Notes under the pieces: model-generated
Told to the model about the DNA's origin: nothing
The model's database searches: none
The model's input: only the letters and a program-made list of their open reading frames with translations
Shown: one piece after another, positions 36,227-44,390 of the stretch
How positions within the stretch are numbered: position 1 is the stretch's first letter
Layout of the letters: the number at the start of each line of letters is the position of its first letter
Program-made: the position numbers and the translations under genes
DNA from: Lewinellaceae bacterium
GTDB lineage: Bacteria; Bacteroidota; Bacteroidia; Chitinophagales; Saprospiraceae
NCBI GenBank assembly: GCA_020636405.1
Contig: JACJXW010000011.1
Coordinates: 124,001 to 188,000 of the forward strand
Length of the DNA stretch: 64,000 nt
Direction: 5' to 3'

Positions 36227-39200
36227 CTATCTCCCCACTACAACCCTTCTTGCGATCTGTTTCCCGTCCAGCCGGACAATGACCGAATACAGGCCCGCCG
36301 GAAGCCGGCTCACCGGTATTTCCACCGCCTCCTCCGGCCGCAGGTCCGTGCGTTGGCGCCATACCGGGCGGCCGAGCATATCGGCCAGGAGCACCTCTGT
36401 TGCCCGGGGCTGCGGGATGTTAAGGGTGAGATAAAGCATTTCGCGGGCAGGGTTGGGGAACACTTCCATTCCGTATTCCTGCGCCAGGTTACTCACCGCG
36501 CTCACATTCGATTCTGTCACCGTCACCGTGCCGGTGGTGGTGCTGATACACCCGTCTTGTCCGAGGACCGTCAGCAGCACCTGATACTGGCCCGTATCGG
36601 CATAGGCGTGGGTGGGGTTGGGCCCGGTAGCGCCGGAGCCGTCGCCGAAGCTCCACCACCAGAAGGTAGCTCCTTGCGACTGGTCGGTAAACGTCACCTC
36701 ATTCAGGCCGGAAGAAAGGTCGATCTCCGCATTGATGGGGTCGAATGCCACCTGAGGCGCATTTTCCGTTTCCCGGATCGGCACCTCGATCGGAGTACGG
36801 CCGCAGAAATAAGGGAATTCCACCTCCCAATCGTAGAAATAGTGGTAAAAGATCAGGCTCTGCGTAGACCGGTTGATGGATAAAACATTGGGGATCTCAT
36901 AGGGGTAGTTGGAGCCGCCGAGGTTGAGGGCCAGCGGTTTGCCGGCCTTTAGGCGCAGTTCCCAGCCGTTGCCGGGCACTACGGGCAGGTTGAGTTCTAT
37001 GCGTTGTTCACCCGGCTGTATCGGGACTACCTTTGTGACGGAGAACCCATTGGGCCCCTGGAGGATGATCAGGCGGGAACCGGCCTCTTCGGCGTAAACT
37101 TTCACCGACTTGATGGTGAAGGCGGTGAATGCGTCAAAGACGAGCCCCTGTTCGGTACTGGCGAGTTGCTGAGTGCCCGCCTCGTTGTTGTCTCTGCCCA
37201 CCTTTTGAGCCGGAGAAACCTCCATGTAGACGGTCGTGGGGCCATCGCCTACCGGGATGACCGCCCGGTGCCCTTCTCCCAGCAGGCTGCTGCCAATGGC
37301 TTCCGGGTCATCATACCACCGCACCGTTCCGGGCCCTGTATAGTTGGATTGGAGGATGGCGTTGCCGTTCTGGCATACGGTGCCGTTACCGGTCACTCTG
37401 CCGCTGAAGAATTCGTCGGCAACGATGCGGATGTCCTTTCTGAGCTGGTTGTTGAGGCTGCGGGCATCGTCTACTTCGTTGGCCTTAAAGATCTGGGCGG
37501 TGTATTCAAAGTCGCCAGGGTCGGATGGCAGAGAGGGCATTTGAACATAGGCGCGTTCCCCGGGCTCGATCAGGCCTTCCCAGTGGTAGGTAAAGTACAC
37601 CGTGGGGCCGGAGCTGCGCAGGGAATGGCGGATATCCATTGACGTAACTGCTTCCGTACCTCCATTTTCCACCAGCAGGCGGGCGGCGACCTTGCCTTCG
37701 CAATTGATCTCCCGCGCCTCTATCTGAAGGAGGAGCACATCGTTGGGCGCCTCTACGGGCGGAACAGGTTCGTGGCCCTCATTGACGAGGTACTCGAATG
37801 CGGCGGGCACATTGATGATGCCCATCCCGTAGGAATTGTCTTCGCCGGGGGCGCCCAGGTCGATGGCGGAGAAATAGAGGGCCAGCAAAATATCTTCACC
37901 GCTGAGGTAGGGGAAAGCTTCCTTGAGCAGCAGGACGGCTCCGGAAGCGTGGGGGGCGGCCATAGAAGTACCGTTAAGGGAGGCGTAACCTCCGCCGGGC
38001 ACACTGGAACGGATGCTGGTACCCGGCGCCGATACTTCCGGTTTGATCAAAAGGGAGCCCTCTCCCCCACATAAGCTGGGGCCGCGGCTTGAGCCGCCGT
38101 TGATGGCCAGGGAGCCGCTATTGGCATTGAGGTTACCCACGGAAAAGACGCGGACAAGGCTGCTATTGTTAAAGGCAGGATTTCCTATGGTAGAGGTGCC
38201 GGGGCCCTCGTTGCCGGCAGAAAAGACAACGGCGGTGCCGGCGGTCATCAGGGCGTTGATCACGGACAGGTAGGGGCTCTGGCCGCAATCGAATGAAGAG
38301 GGCAGGGGGCTGCCCCAGGAGTTGTTGATGACATCTGGCATATCGGAAGTGGTGGAAGGGTCTCCGTCCGGGTTGAGAGCCCATTGAAAGGTCTGGACAA
38401 TACCGAGGACGTTTCTCTCATATTGGCAACCGCTCAGAACGACAGGCCCGCCGAGCCATTGGCCGTTGAAGGCTACGCCGATGGTGTCATTCCGCAGGCG
38501 GTCCAGCCCTACGACCGTACCGGTGACATGGCTGCCATGATCACTGCAGTACTGGGGGCCGCCCGGGCTCGCCCACGATTCGGAAAGCTCCTGGGTATGG
38601 TAAGCGAACTGGTTGTGGAGGGCAGGGTGCATGAAATCTTCTCCGGTATCGATGATCATGGCCTTCCTGCCGTAGCCGGTATAGCCCATGGCCCACATTT
38701 GCGGGGCGCCAATGGCTACCAGGCCGCGCTCTACACTGTTTTCCATTACCGGTGCGGCAACTCGCTCAGAACACTCGTCCATGATCTCCACTGCTGCGTT
38801 GGGCAGGATCCATTCCACGGCTTTTTCCTGACTGAGCAGGGCAATGGCTGCCTCATTGGCGTCCACAAAAATGACATTGGTGACCCAGAAAGGGTGAATG
38901 CTTTCGGCCTTGATGCCATCCAGCATTTCGATACGGGCCAGTAATGCCGGCTGAGTAGCGTTGGCTTTTGCCTGCAATCGGGTAATCACTTCATAGGCCC
39001 GGTCTTCCAGGCTGGCTTTGCGCTGTGCGAGTTCCTCCTCCAGAGCGAGTACATCGACTTTATCCTCGAGTACAAGTAACACGGAGTGATAGGCATCCGG
39101 TGCGGCCGCGATGGCCTCAAGTAATTCGGGCGCCACCTTAGTGGCATCAACCGTTTGGGCAAAAGAGCTTAGCCCAAGGCCAAGAGTGAAGGCAATGCAG

Positions 39201-39229
39201 AGGTAGAGTTTTTTACAAACTTTGTTCAT
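36227..39229 (-). CDS. T9SS subtilisin-like (S8) protein 3
   Basis: 1000 aa, third tandem paralog and first in the direction of transcription. Signal peptide MNKVCKKLYLCIAFTLGLGL up to SFAQ. The triad residues are in IIDTGEDFMHPALHN, HGSHVTGTVVG and GTSMAAPHASGAV. The protein continues with CARDB-like beta domains, a PKD domain (WWWSFGDGSGATGPNPTHAY) and a type A sorting domain (VFPNPAREMLYLTL, LPAGLYSVIV). Its sorting domain differs clearly from those of proteins 1 and 2. The three genes are separated by 244 and 170 nt with hairpins in between, so each may have its own transcript. Confidence 0.95.
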   Translation of the reverse strand: MNKVCKKLYLCIAFTLGLGLSSFAQTVDATKVAPELLEAIAAAPDAYHSVLLVLEDKVDVLALEEELAQRKASLEDRAYEVITRLQAKANATQPALLARIEMLDGIKAESIHPFWVTNVIFVDANEAAIALLSQEKAVEWILPNAAVEIMDECSERVAAPVMENSVERGLVAIGAPQMWAMGYTGYGRKAMIIDTGEDFMHPALHNQFAYHTQELSESWASPGGPQYCSDHGSHVTGTVVGLDRLRNDTIGVAFNGQWLGGPVVLSGCQYERNVLGIVQTFQWALNPDGDPSTTSDMPDVINNSWGSPLPSSFDCGQSPYLSVINALMTAGTAVVFSAGNEGPGTSTIGNPAFNNSSLVRVFSVGNLNANSGSLAINGGSSRGPSLCGGEGSLLIKPEVSAPGTSIRSSVPGGGYASLNGTSMAAPHASGAVLLLKEAFPYLSGEDILLALYFSAIDLGAPGEDNSYGMGIINVPAAFEYLVNEGHEPVPPVEAPNDVLLLQIEAREINCEGKVAARLLVENGGTEAVTSMDIRHSLRSSGPTVYFTYHWEGLIEPGERAYVQMPSLPSDPGDFEYTAQIFKANEVDDARSLNNQLRKDIRIVADEFFSGRVTGNGTVCQNGNAILQSNYTGPGTVRWYDDPEAIGSSLLGEGHRAVIPVGDGPTTVYMEVSPAQKVGRDNNEAGTQQLASTEQGLVFDAFTAFTIKSVKVYAEEAGSRLIILQGPNGFSVTKVVPIQPGEQRIELNLPVVPGNGWELRLKAGKPLALNLGGSNYPYEIPNVLSINRSTQSLIFYHYFYDWEVEFPYFCGRTPIEVPIRETENAPQVAFDPINAEIDLSSGLNEVTFTDQSQGATFWWWSFGDGSGATGPNPTHAYADTGQYQVLLTVLGQDGCISTTTGTVTVTESNVSAVSNLAQEYGMEVFPNPAREMLYLTLNIPQPRATEVLLADMLGRPVWRQRTDLRPEEAVEIPVSRLPAGLYSVIVRLDGKQIARRVVVGR

Positions 39230-39511
39230 CCAAATAAAATTTTGAGGTTTACATGCAAAAACAGATAAGGCCAGGAGCCTTTAGCCAGTCAAAATTTCTG
39301 GTTTTTGGAAATGCTTTCTTGTTTGTTTAGAGGGGAGGGTTAATTTTTCAGGGCTAAAGTACGGATTTTCTCTTTTTTAACTGAATACCAGACGACAGAA
39401 ACGACGAAAGCGCAAGGTGAAATGTGATAACGGGTTCCGGGCTCCTAAGAATACAGAAACTTCTCAGGGAGAAAACAGGGAAGTTTCCATAAACTTGGGC
39501 CGAATCCCGGA
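39230..39511. other. Gap between S8 gene 3 and vsr
   Basis: 282 nt, AT-rich near the S8 start. No promoter consensus or gene was recognised. An array-like end at 39501-39523 crosses into the Vsr coding region. Confidence 0.4.
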
Positions 39512-39523
39512 TCAACGAATCTC
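39501..39523 (-). repeat. Short array-like segment across the vsr stop codon
   Basis: CGAATCCC, GGATCAA, CGAATCTC. The word CGAATCCCGGATC also occurs at 4682-4694 and the CGAATC unit also forms the array at 29776-29814. The vsr stop (39514-39512) lies inside. Confidence 0.45.
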
Positions 39524-39982
39524 CCTCTTCTTCCGCTCCAGTTCCTCCACTACGGCCTCCAGGCAGGTATGGAATTCTTTTTTGAGTTTGTGCTCCCAGA
39601 AGCGGAAGACCGTCCAGCCCCTGTCCTGCAGGGTTTCGGTATTCTGGCGGTCGCGTTGCATATTGCGTTCGATCTTGGGGATCCAGTACTCCCGGTTGCT
39701 TTGAATGCGGGGCTTCTTTTCCGCCCAGTTGTAGCCATGCCAGAACTCGCCGTCCACGAAGACCGCCACCTTGTACTTCTTGATGGCAATATCCGGTTTG
39801 CCGGGCAGGCTCTTTACGTCCTTCCGGTAGCGGTAGCCCAGCGCCCATAGCGCCTGCCGCAGCATCAGCTCCGGCTTGGTATCCGTCGAGCGGATCCTGC
39901 GCATCAGCCTGGAGCGCTGCTCGGGGGTGTAGCGGCTTTGCTCTTCGGTGAAAGCGGGGACTTTGATGGGGTCTTCGTGCAT
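39512..39982 (-). CDS. vsr: Vsr-like very-short-patch-repair endonuclease
   Basis: 156 aa with the family pattern RRIRSTDTKPELMLRQALWA, then LPGKPDIAIKKYKVAVFVDG and EFWHGYNW, then RTVF-like WTVFRFWEH. The Asp in GKPDIAI is the metal-binding residue of the fold. In the E. coli enzyme the corresponding stretch is FVHGCFWHGH; here the first His is Asp and the Cys and last His that bind structural zinc are Glu and Tyr, so this belongs to the wider Vsr-like group. Vsr normally nicks T:G mismatches left by deamination of 5-methylcytosine and sits beside a Dcm methylase; none is present here. Host repair or a restriction-associated role are both possible. Confidence 0.85.
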   Translation of the reverse strand: MHEDPIKVPAFTEEQSRYTPEQRSRLMRRIRSTDTKPELMLRQALWALGYRYRKDVKSLPGKPDIAIKKYKVAVFVDGEFWHGYNWAEKKPRIQSNREYWIPKIERNMQRDRQNTETLQDRGWTVFRFWEHKLKKEFHTCLEAVVEELERKKREIR

Positions 39983-39992
39983 GGTGGGGTGG

Positions 39993-40024
39993 TTGTATTG
40001 CTGTATTGCTGTATTGCTGTATTG
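39993..40024. repeat. Octanucleotide array, unit CTGTATTG x 4
   Basis: TTGTATTG then three exact CTGTATTG units, in the 121-nt gap between the divergent vsr and flavin reductase genes, starting 11 nt from the vsr ATG. The copy number could vary by slippage and would change the distance between promoter elements. Confidence 0.9.
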
Positions 40025-40103
40025 TTATGTCAAAAGTTCGCATTCTTCCCGCAATTTTCCAACAGGATCCGCTCAAAACGGTTTAATCAGTAAAAAGAAC
40101 CTT

Positions 40104-40721
40104 ATGGAAAAGCACTTTTCATTGGAAGACATCCTTGGGATGGAAGGCTACTACCGGCGCAACCTGATGAACAGCATCTCGGGATTTAAGCCCGGCAACC
40201 TCATCGGTACGGTTAGCCACCGCAATGTGGCCAATGTGGCCGTTTTCAATTCGGTAGTACACATTGGCGCCACGCCGCCTCTGCTGGGATTCATCATGCG
40301 CCCGCTTACGGTTCCCCGGCAGACCTATCACAACATCAAGGCCCGGGGATTTTTTACCGTCAATGCCATCACGAAGGATTTTTACGAGCGCGCCCATCAG
40401 ACTTCCGCCAAGTATGACGAAATGACCCCGGAGTTTGAGGCCTGCGGCCTTACGCCCCAATATACCGGCCGGCACCCGGCGCCCTACGTGCAGGAGAGCC
40501 CGGTCAAGCTGGGCCTGCAGTATGAAGAGGAACACCACATAAAGGCCAACGGCACCCTGCTCATCATCGGGAAGGTCGTTGAGGTATTGGCAGATAGCCG
40601 GCTACTGGGCCCTGAAGGCCACATCAACCTGGATCAAGCGGGTGTCGTTTCGGTGGCGGGGCTGGACAGTTACTACGTGTCTGAACTGCTGGGCAGGCTG
40701 GGGTATGCCCGGCCTGCCTGA
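40104..40721 (+). CDS. Flavin reductase-like (FMN-binding split-barrel) protein
   Basis: 205 aa from the ATG at 40104. The longer frame from 39948 would run through the octamer array and the vsr gene and is rejected. The split-barrel FMN-binding fold of the flavin reductase/YhdA group is suggested by PGNLIGTVSHRNVANVAVFN, PPLLGFIMRPLTVPRQTYHN and FTVNAITKDFYERAHQTSA. Homologs reduce FMN with NAD(P)H or bind FMN as redox proteins. No monooxygenase partner is near. A perfect 12-nt inverted repeat follows downstream (40752-40813). Confidence 0.85.
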   Translation: MEKHFSLEDILGMEGYYRRNLMNSISGFKPGNLIGTVSHRNVANVAVFNSVVHIGATPPLLGFIMRPLTVPRQTYHNIKARGFFTVNAITKDFYERAHQTSAKYDEMTPEFEACGLTPQYTGRHPAPYVQESPVKLGLQYEEEHHIKANGTLLIIGKVVEVLADSRLLGPEGHINLDQAGVVSVAGLDSYYVSELLGRLGYARPA

Positions 40722-40751
40722 TCCGGGTACTGGTAGCCCTTTATGCCATAA

Positions 40752-40813
40752 CCTGCCGGGTTTCGGCCGGGCTCGGGTATAACCACATGGGAACTTACGC
40801 AAAACCCGGCAGG
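40752..40813. repeat. 12-nt perfect inverted repeat
   Basis: CCTGCCGGGTTT (40752-40763) and AAACCCGGCAGG (40802-40813) enclose 38 nt, 30 nt behind the flavin reductase stop. Likely a 3' hairpin. The rest of the gap up to 40989 shows no gene; GAAGTTTG near 40877 is a weak -7 candidate for the next gene. Confidence 0.55.
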
Positions 40814-40989
40814 TTGAAACGCTCAAAAAATGGAAGAGTTTTTTCTGAAAAACCGGACATTTCAACTAATCGCTGCCGAAGTTTGTACTAATCCTGAGTT
40901 CATTATATCTTAGGGGTAGATTATGTAATTATCGGAAGAGTTGGTTAACCATCATTCCTCCGGTTCCCGAAATCACTTAATTAAAGAAA

Positions 40990-41763
40990 ATGAGTAGAAG
41001 AAAAGGCTTTTTAGAGTCTCACAACCCAGTTATGAAAGAGTCCGCCTATCAGCAGGCGGCCCATGAGGTGCTGGACGGCGATATGGCCCGCACCGCCGGT
41101 GGCATTGTAGAACGGATGACCGTTCAGGGCGCCATCAATAAATCTCTCATTTTGGGAGGGATCATGTTGCTGACGGCAGCCGTCAGTTTTTCCATGCCCA
41201 GCCAGTTGTTCCTCTGGGGCGGCGCCATAGGCGGGCTGATCGTGGTCATCGTCGCTTCGATGCGGCCGCACCTTTCGCCAACGCTGGCGCCCGTTTATGC
41301 GGGATTGGAGGGGCTGTTCGTCGGTGCGATATCCGCTATTTACGCCAGCATGTTCAATGGTATTATTTTTCAGGCGGTGACCCTCACCATGGCCGTCTTT
41401 TTCCTGATGCTTTTCATTTACAAGTCGGGCCTCATTAAGGTGACCGGCAAGTTCCGCACGGGCATCATCATGGCTACGGGAGCTATATTTGTATTTTATC
41501 TCCTCAACTGGGTCCTCTCCTTCTTTGGGGTAAATATGCCCTACCTGCACGAAGGAGGCTGGATCGGCATCGGCATCAGCCTGGTGATCGTTGCGGTTGC
41601 CGCCCTGAACCTGCTGCTGGATTTCGACAATTTCGAAAAAGGCGAACAGTACGGCGCCCCGTCCTATATGGAGTGGTTCTCGGCAATGGGGCTGCTCATC
41701 ACGCTGGTCTGGCTGTACATCGAGATCCTTCGCCTGATCGCGATCTTCTCTTCGAACGATTGA
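40990..41763 (+). CDS. Bax inhibitor-1/YccA-family membrane protein
   Basis: 257-residue integral membrane protein with a hydrophilic N-terminus of about 50 residues and seven hydrophobic helices (for example SLILGGIMLLTAAVSFSM, LFLWGGAIGGLIVVIVAS, MEWFSAMGLLITLVWLYIEI). The family-typical segments FVGAISAIYAS and NLLLDFDNFEKG, with the conserved Asp pair near the C-terminal helix, place it in BI-1/YccA. Family members act as pH-sensitive calcium leak channels or modulators of membrane proteases such as FtsH. An A-rich stretch precedes the ATG and the gene appears to have its own transcript. Confidence 0.92.
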   Translation: MSRRKGFLESHNPVMKESAYQQAAHEVLDGDMARTAGGIVERMTVQGAINKSLILGGIMLLTAAVSFSMPSQLFLWGGAIGGLIVVIVASMRPHLSPTLAPVYAGLEGLFVGAISAIYASMFNGIIFQAVTLTMAVFFLMLFIYKSGLIKVTGKFRTGIIMATGAIFVFYLLNWVLSFFGVNMPYLHEGGWIGIGISLVIVAVAALNLLLDFDNFEKGEQYGAPSYMEWFSAMGLLITLVWLYIEILRLIAIFSSND

Positions 41764-41889
41764 CCGTTTTTTAAATAAGCGCGGGTTCCAATTTCGTCTT
41801 CTGAAAATCGGAACACATGCTAAACCAGCAGGGCGCGGATGTGTACCTTTACCGGTGCCATCCGCGTTCTGTTTCAAGCCCTATCCGAT

Positions 41890-42225
41890 ATGACCAGCCA
41901 GGAAAGACAAGTACTGCAGAAAAAGATCACCGAAACGATCGTCAAAATGGAGAAAGAGGTGGAACGCCTGGAAGAAGCCACCCAACCCATCTCGCCGGAG
42001 AATTCCATCGGCCGCGTCAGCCGTATGGATGCGATCAACAATAAGGGCGTGTCAGAAGCGGCCTTGCGCTCCTCCCGCCGCAAATTGTCAAGCCTCCGCC
42101 TGGCCCTCACCAAAGTGGACCACCCCGACTTCGGACTCTGTAGCCGTTGCAAACAGCCTATTCCGCCCGCCCGCCTGATGTATATGCCGGAAAGTACGCG
42201 TTGTGTCCGTTGTGCGGACCGGTAG
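41890..42225 (+). CDS. DksA/TraR-type C4 zinc-finger protein
   Basis: 111 aa from the ATG at 41890 (the frame upstream has no family similarity). An N-terminal coiled coil of about 60 residues (LQKKITETIVKMEKEVERLE) contains DAINNKGVSEAALRSSRRKL and is followed by the zinc finger FGLCSRCKQPI and STRCVRCADR with four Cys. DksA-type proteins insert their coiled coil into the secondary channel of RNA polymerase and adjust transcription, often with ppGpp. The coiled coil is shorter than in E. coli DksA and lacks a clear DxxDxA tip, so a role unlike that of DksA is possible. The composite repeat element follows 9 nt after the stop. Confidence 0.85.
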   Translation: MTSQERQVLQKKITETIVKMEKEVERLEEATQPISPENSIGRVSRMDAINNKGVSEAALRSSRRKLSSLRLALTKVDHPDFGLCSRCKQPIPPARLMYMPESTRCVRCADR

Positions 42226-42234
42226 GAGATGCGT

Positions 42235-42306
42235 GTATTCGTGTATTCGTCTCTGCCCGCCGTAGCTTTATGCGGAGGCGGGGATTCCTTGATTCCTTGA
42301 TTCGAT
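42235..42306 (+). repeat. Composite 3' element, copy 2: octamer array, palindromic core, second array
   Basis: GTATTCGT at 42235-42242 and 42243-42250, then the core 42251-42283 with CCCGCC / GGCGGG arms around GTAGCTTTA, then GATTCCTT twice and GATTCGAT (42283-42306). The core and the first array match the reverse complement of 4694-4750 with only a few differences. It starts just behind the stop of the zinc-finger gene. Confidence 0.85.
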
Positions 42307-42307
42307 C

Positions 42308-42525
42308 GTTGGACAGCCAAGAACATCGTACACCGCCCCAAACCCCTACCGGTCCCGTAGGTGCTGTTCGGTTTTCGGTGCTCGGTTTTCGCAAAAGACT
42401 GGTAACCAGAGCCTTTTTTTTGAAAAATGGCGCTGGACAGAGGTTGCCGGGGCTGTGTGCGGTGTACGGGTCCAACGGCGGCCCGGGGTTGTGTACGATG
42501 TACGAAGCCTCACCGGACTGTCCAA
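42308..42525. repeat. Long-range inverted repeat in the gap before the L,D-transpeptidase gene
   Basis: GTTGGACAG (42308-42316) pairs with CTGTCCAAC (42517-42525), and ACATCGTACAC near 42322 pairs with GTGTACGATGT near 42491. Inside lies a quasi-periodic TTCGG segment (42365-42390). A structured non-coding stretch; no gene seen. Confidence 0.5.
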
Positions 42526-42576
42526 CCTTAGAATGGTAGCCTGAAAAATCATAGTTTATTGAACAGTCTCCCCGCC

Positions 42577-42648
42577 CCGTGTCCCGTCACACCGTCCACC
42601 GTCCACCGAACACACCCATCCACCCATACCTCCACATTCCCATCCTGC
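42577..42648. repeat. C-rich array with period 7-8
   Basis: Units such as CCGTCACA, CCGTCCA (twice), CCCATCCA in a row, upstream of the L,D-transpeptidase start at 42703. A degenerate member of the octamer class. Confidence 0.5.
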
Positions 42649-42702
42649 AATTGACCAATATCATCGCGCGATAGGCCCGTATTTCCTAATTTCTGGGAAA
42701 AA

Positions 42703-43746
42703 ATGGACGCACGGCTTTTCATCTCCATGATAATGGCGGCCTGTCTTTTGGCGAACAGTTGCCGGAAGAACGCAGAAGAAAAGGAGGTCGGCCTTCTCCC
42801 CGTATCAAAAGATAGCGTGACAACAGTAGAGGCGGACAGCCTGCCGGAGGCGCCGGCCAGGGTGCTCATTCTGGAGCGGAACGTAAAGATCAGGGACTAC
42901 TTTGCCTTTCTCGATTCTATCGTTGCCTGTGAGGATACGCTTGTGCCCTATCCGCTGACCGAGCACCTGCTGGTACGGGCCAACCCCTGGATCATCGATA
43001 GCCTGGCGAATACCGATTATTACCGGATGATGGAAAGGGATAGTTTTGTGTACGACCAGGAATCATTAGTCATTCTTCGGCGGGGAGATACCCTTCTGTT
43101 GCCCGGGCCGGAGAAAGCCGGGGAGTTGCTGGAGCGTATGGCCGCCACCTTCGTCGATGTCAATATTCCAGAGTTCAGGCTTCGGGTTATCGAAGCCGGC
43201 GATACCCTTTACACTTTCCCGGTGCGCGTTGGGCGCAACCAGCGGAAGTACCTGGCCCTGGCCGGTACGGCCGTTGACCTGCGCACCCGGCCGGGGAAGG
43301 GAAAAATTGTCCGGGCCTCGCGTTATCCGCTCTTTCTCGACCCCAGCACCGGACAGCGCTTTACTCATACCCGGCGCGACGACGGACGGACTACCCTTAT
43401 GCCGCTTATACCCTGGATCGAGCCGGAACTCGATGGCCACCGCTACGGCCAGCTGATCCATCCTACCACCAATCCCAAAACGTTGAACAAAGCCTATTCC
43501 AACGGCTGTATCGGAATAAAAGAGGCCGATGCGTGGTATGTGTATTATTACGCCCCGGTGGGGACCAGCGTTCATGTCCATTATAACCTCACAATATGGG
43601 GAGAGGATGGTGAAAAGATAACATTAAAAGACATCTACAACTGGAAGGATAAATATAAGGATCCGGAAGAACAGGAGGGAGGAAAAGCACTGGAAGAGGC
43701 CACCAGGAAAATTCCGACAGGTTGCATTTGTGGTGAAAGCAGGTAA
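42703..43746 (+). CDS. L,D-transpeptidase (YkuD) lipoprotein
   Basis: 347 aa. The N-terminus MDARLFISMIMAACLLANSC is a lipoprotein signal with lipobox LANSC, so the enzyme should be membrane anchored and face peptidoglycan. The YkuD domain occupies about residues 145-295: FRLRVIEAGDTLYTFPVRVG starts it, a His is found in YGQLIHPTTNP, and the nucleophile Cys in YSNGCIGIKEADAW. The family motif is usually SxGCIR; the Arg is replaced by Gly here, which may alter the oxyanion site. Likely function: 3-3 crosslinks or attachment of proteins to peptidoglycan. The C-terminal Lys/Glu-rich tail is unusual. Confidence 0.88.
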   Translation: MDARLFISMIMAACLLANSCRKNAEEKEVGLLPVSKDSVTTVEADSLPEAPARVLILERNVKIRDYFAFLDSIVACEDTLVPYPLTEHLLVRANPWIIDSLANTDYYRMMERDSFVYDQESLVILRRGDTLLLPGPEKAGELLERMAATFVDVNIPEFRLRVIEAGDTLYTFPVRVGRNQRKYLALAGTAVDLRTRPGKGKIVRASRYPLFLDPSTGQRFTHTRRDDGRTTLMPLIPWIEPELDGHRYGQLIHPTTNPKTLNKAYSNGCIGIKEADAWYVYYYAPVGTSVHVHYNLTIWGEDGEKITLKDIYNWKDKYKDPEEQEGGKALEEATRKIPTGCICGESR

Positions 43747-43897
43747 GTCCATTGTAGTTTCACTCATCCCACTTGGGGAAGCGGGGCCAAAACGGCTAAA
43801 CACTCTGGGGCCCGGCTATATATGTATTGTTCGCCGGTTTGTGTCCAGGCAGGTAAGAAGCGCCGGAAATAAAGTAGAATTTAATAGTAAAAAGGAG

Positions 43898-43938
43898 AAA
43901 AAAAAACAGGGCAACTATGCCGAAGCATAGCACCCTGT
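43898..43938 (-). terminator. Minus-strand intrinsic terminator with TTCG loop
   Basis: On the minus strand a stem of about 14 bp (43938-43906) closed by a TTCG tetraloop is followed by nine T. No annotated minus-strand gene lies upstream until radA's antisense side, so it must end a short transcript that starts in the 43940-44390 gap. Confidence 0.75.
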
Positions 43939-44061
43939 ATAACCCCAAAAAACCAAATGAAAACAATCTACATATGAATGCTCTTCATCGAAGAGAAATC
44001 GATATCACATCTATTAATAACTACAAAAGAAAAACCTTTCAGGTCTTTCTTAGTGTTGAAT
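43898..44061 (-). ncRNA. Candidate small RNA of about 160 nt
   Basis: A TAACTTTG -7 element at 44074-44067 (minus strand) and the strong terminator at 43938-43898 bracket about 160 nt without a credible coding frame (only a 6-codon ATG frame). A TTTG lies 11 nt, not about 20 nt, upstream of the -7 element, so the promoter is imperfect. The RNA contains a short CTCTTCGATGAAGAG hairpin. No known family recognised. Confidence 0.45.
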
Positions 44062-44390
44062 TAACGCAAAGTTAACAGATATTTTCAAAACGCGTAGCAT
44101 TTTATGGTGAATTTTTGCTACAGAAATTGAAATTTAACTTTTGCATTCGTCCCGGAAAGGCTACTGCCTTTCGTATATTTGACGCCCTGCACTTTTTGCC
44201 GGGCAATGATCACTAGGGCAATTTAAATAATTTTTTTTAAACCCACAACCTATTTTGAGATTCCCTCTATATTTAATGTCGCAACATGGACAATTCGTTT
44301 GGTGCGGCGGTTCTGCATCCGGGATGGTTGTTGAAATTCGGAATATAAAAGGGAAAAATAAAGGGTTGGAGCAATAAAAGTTCAAATAAA

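Noticed and set aside
44161..44385. 74-codon minus-strand frame before radA
   Set aside because: Low-quality composition with many Cys and Pro, no neighbours on that strand; not convincing.
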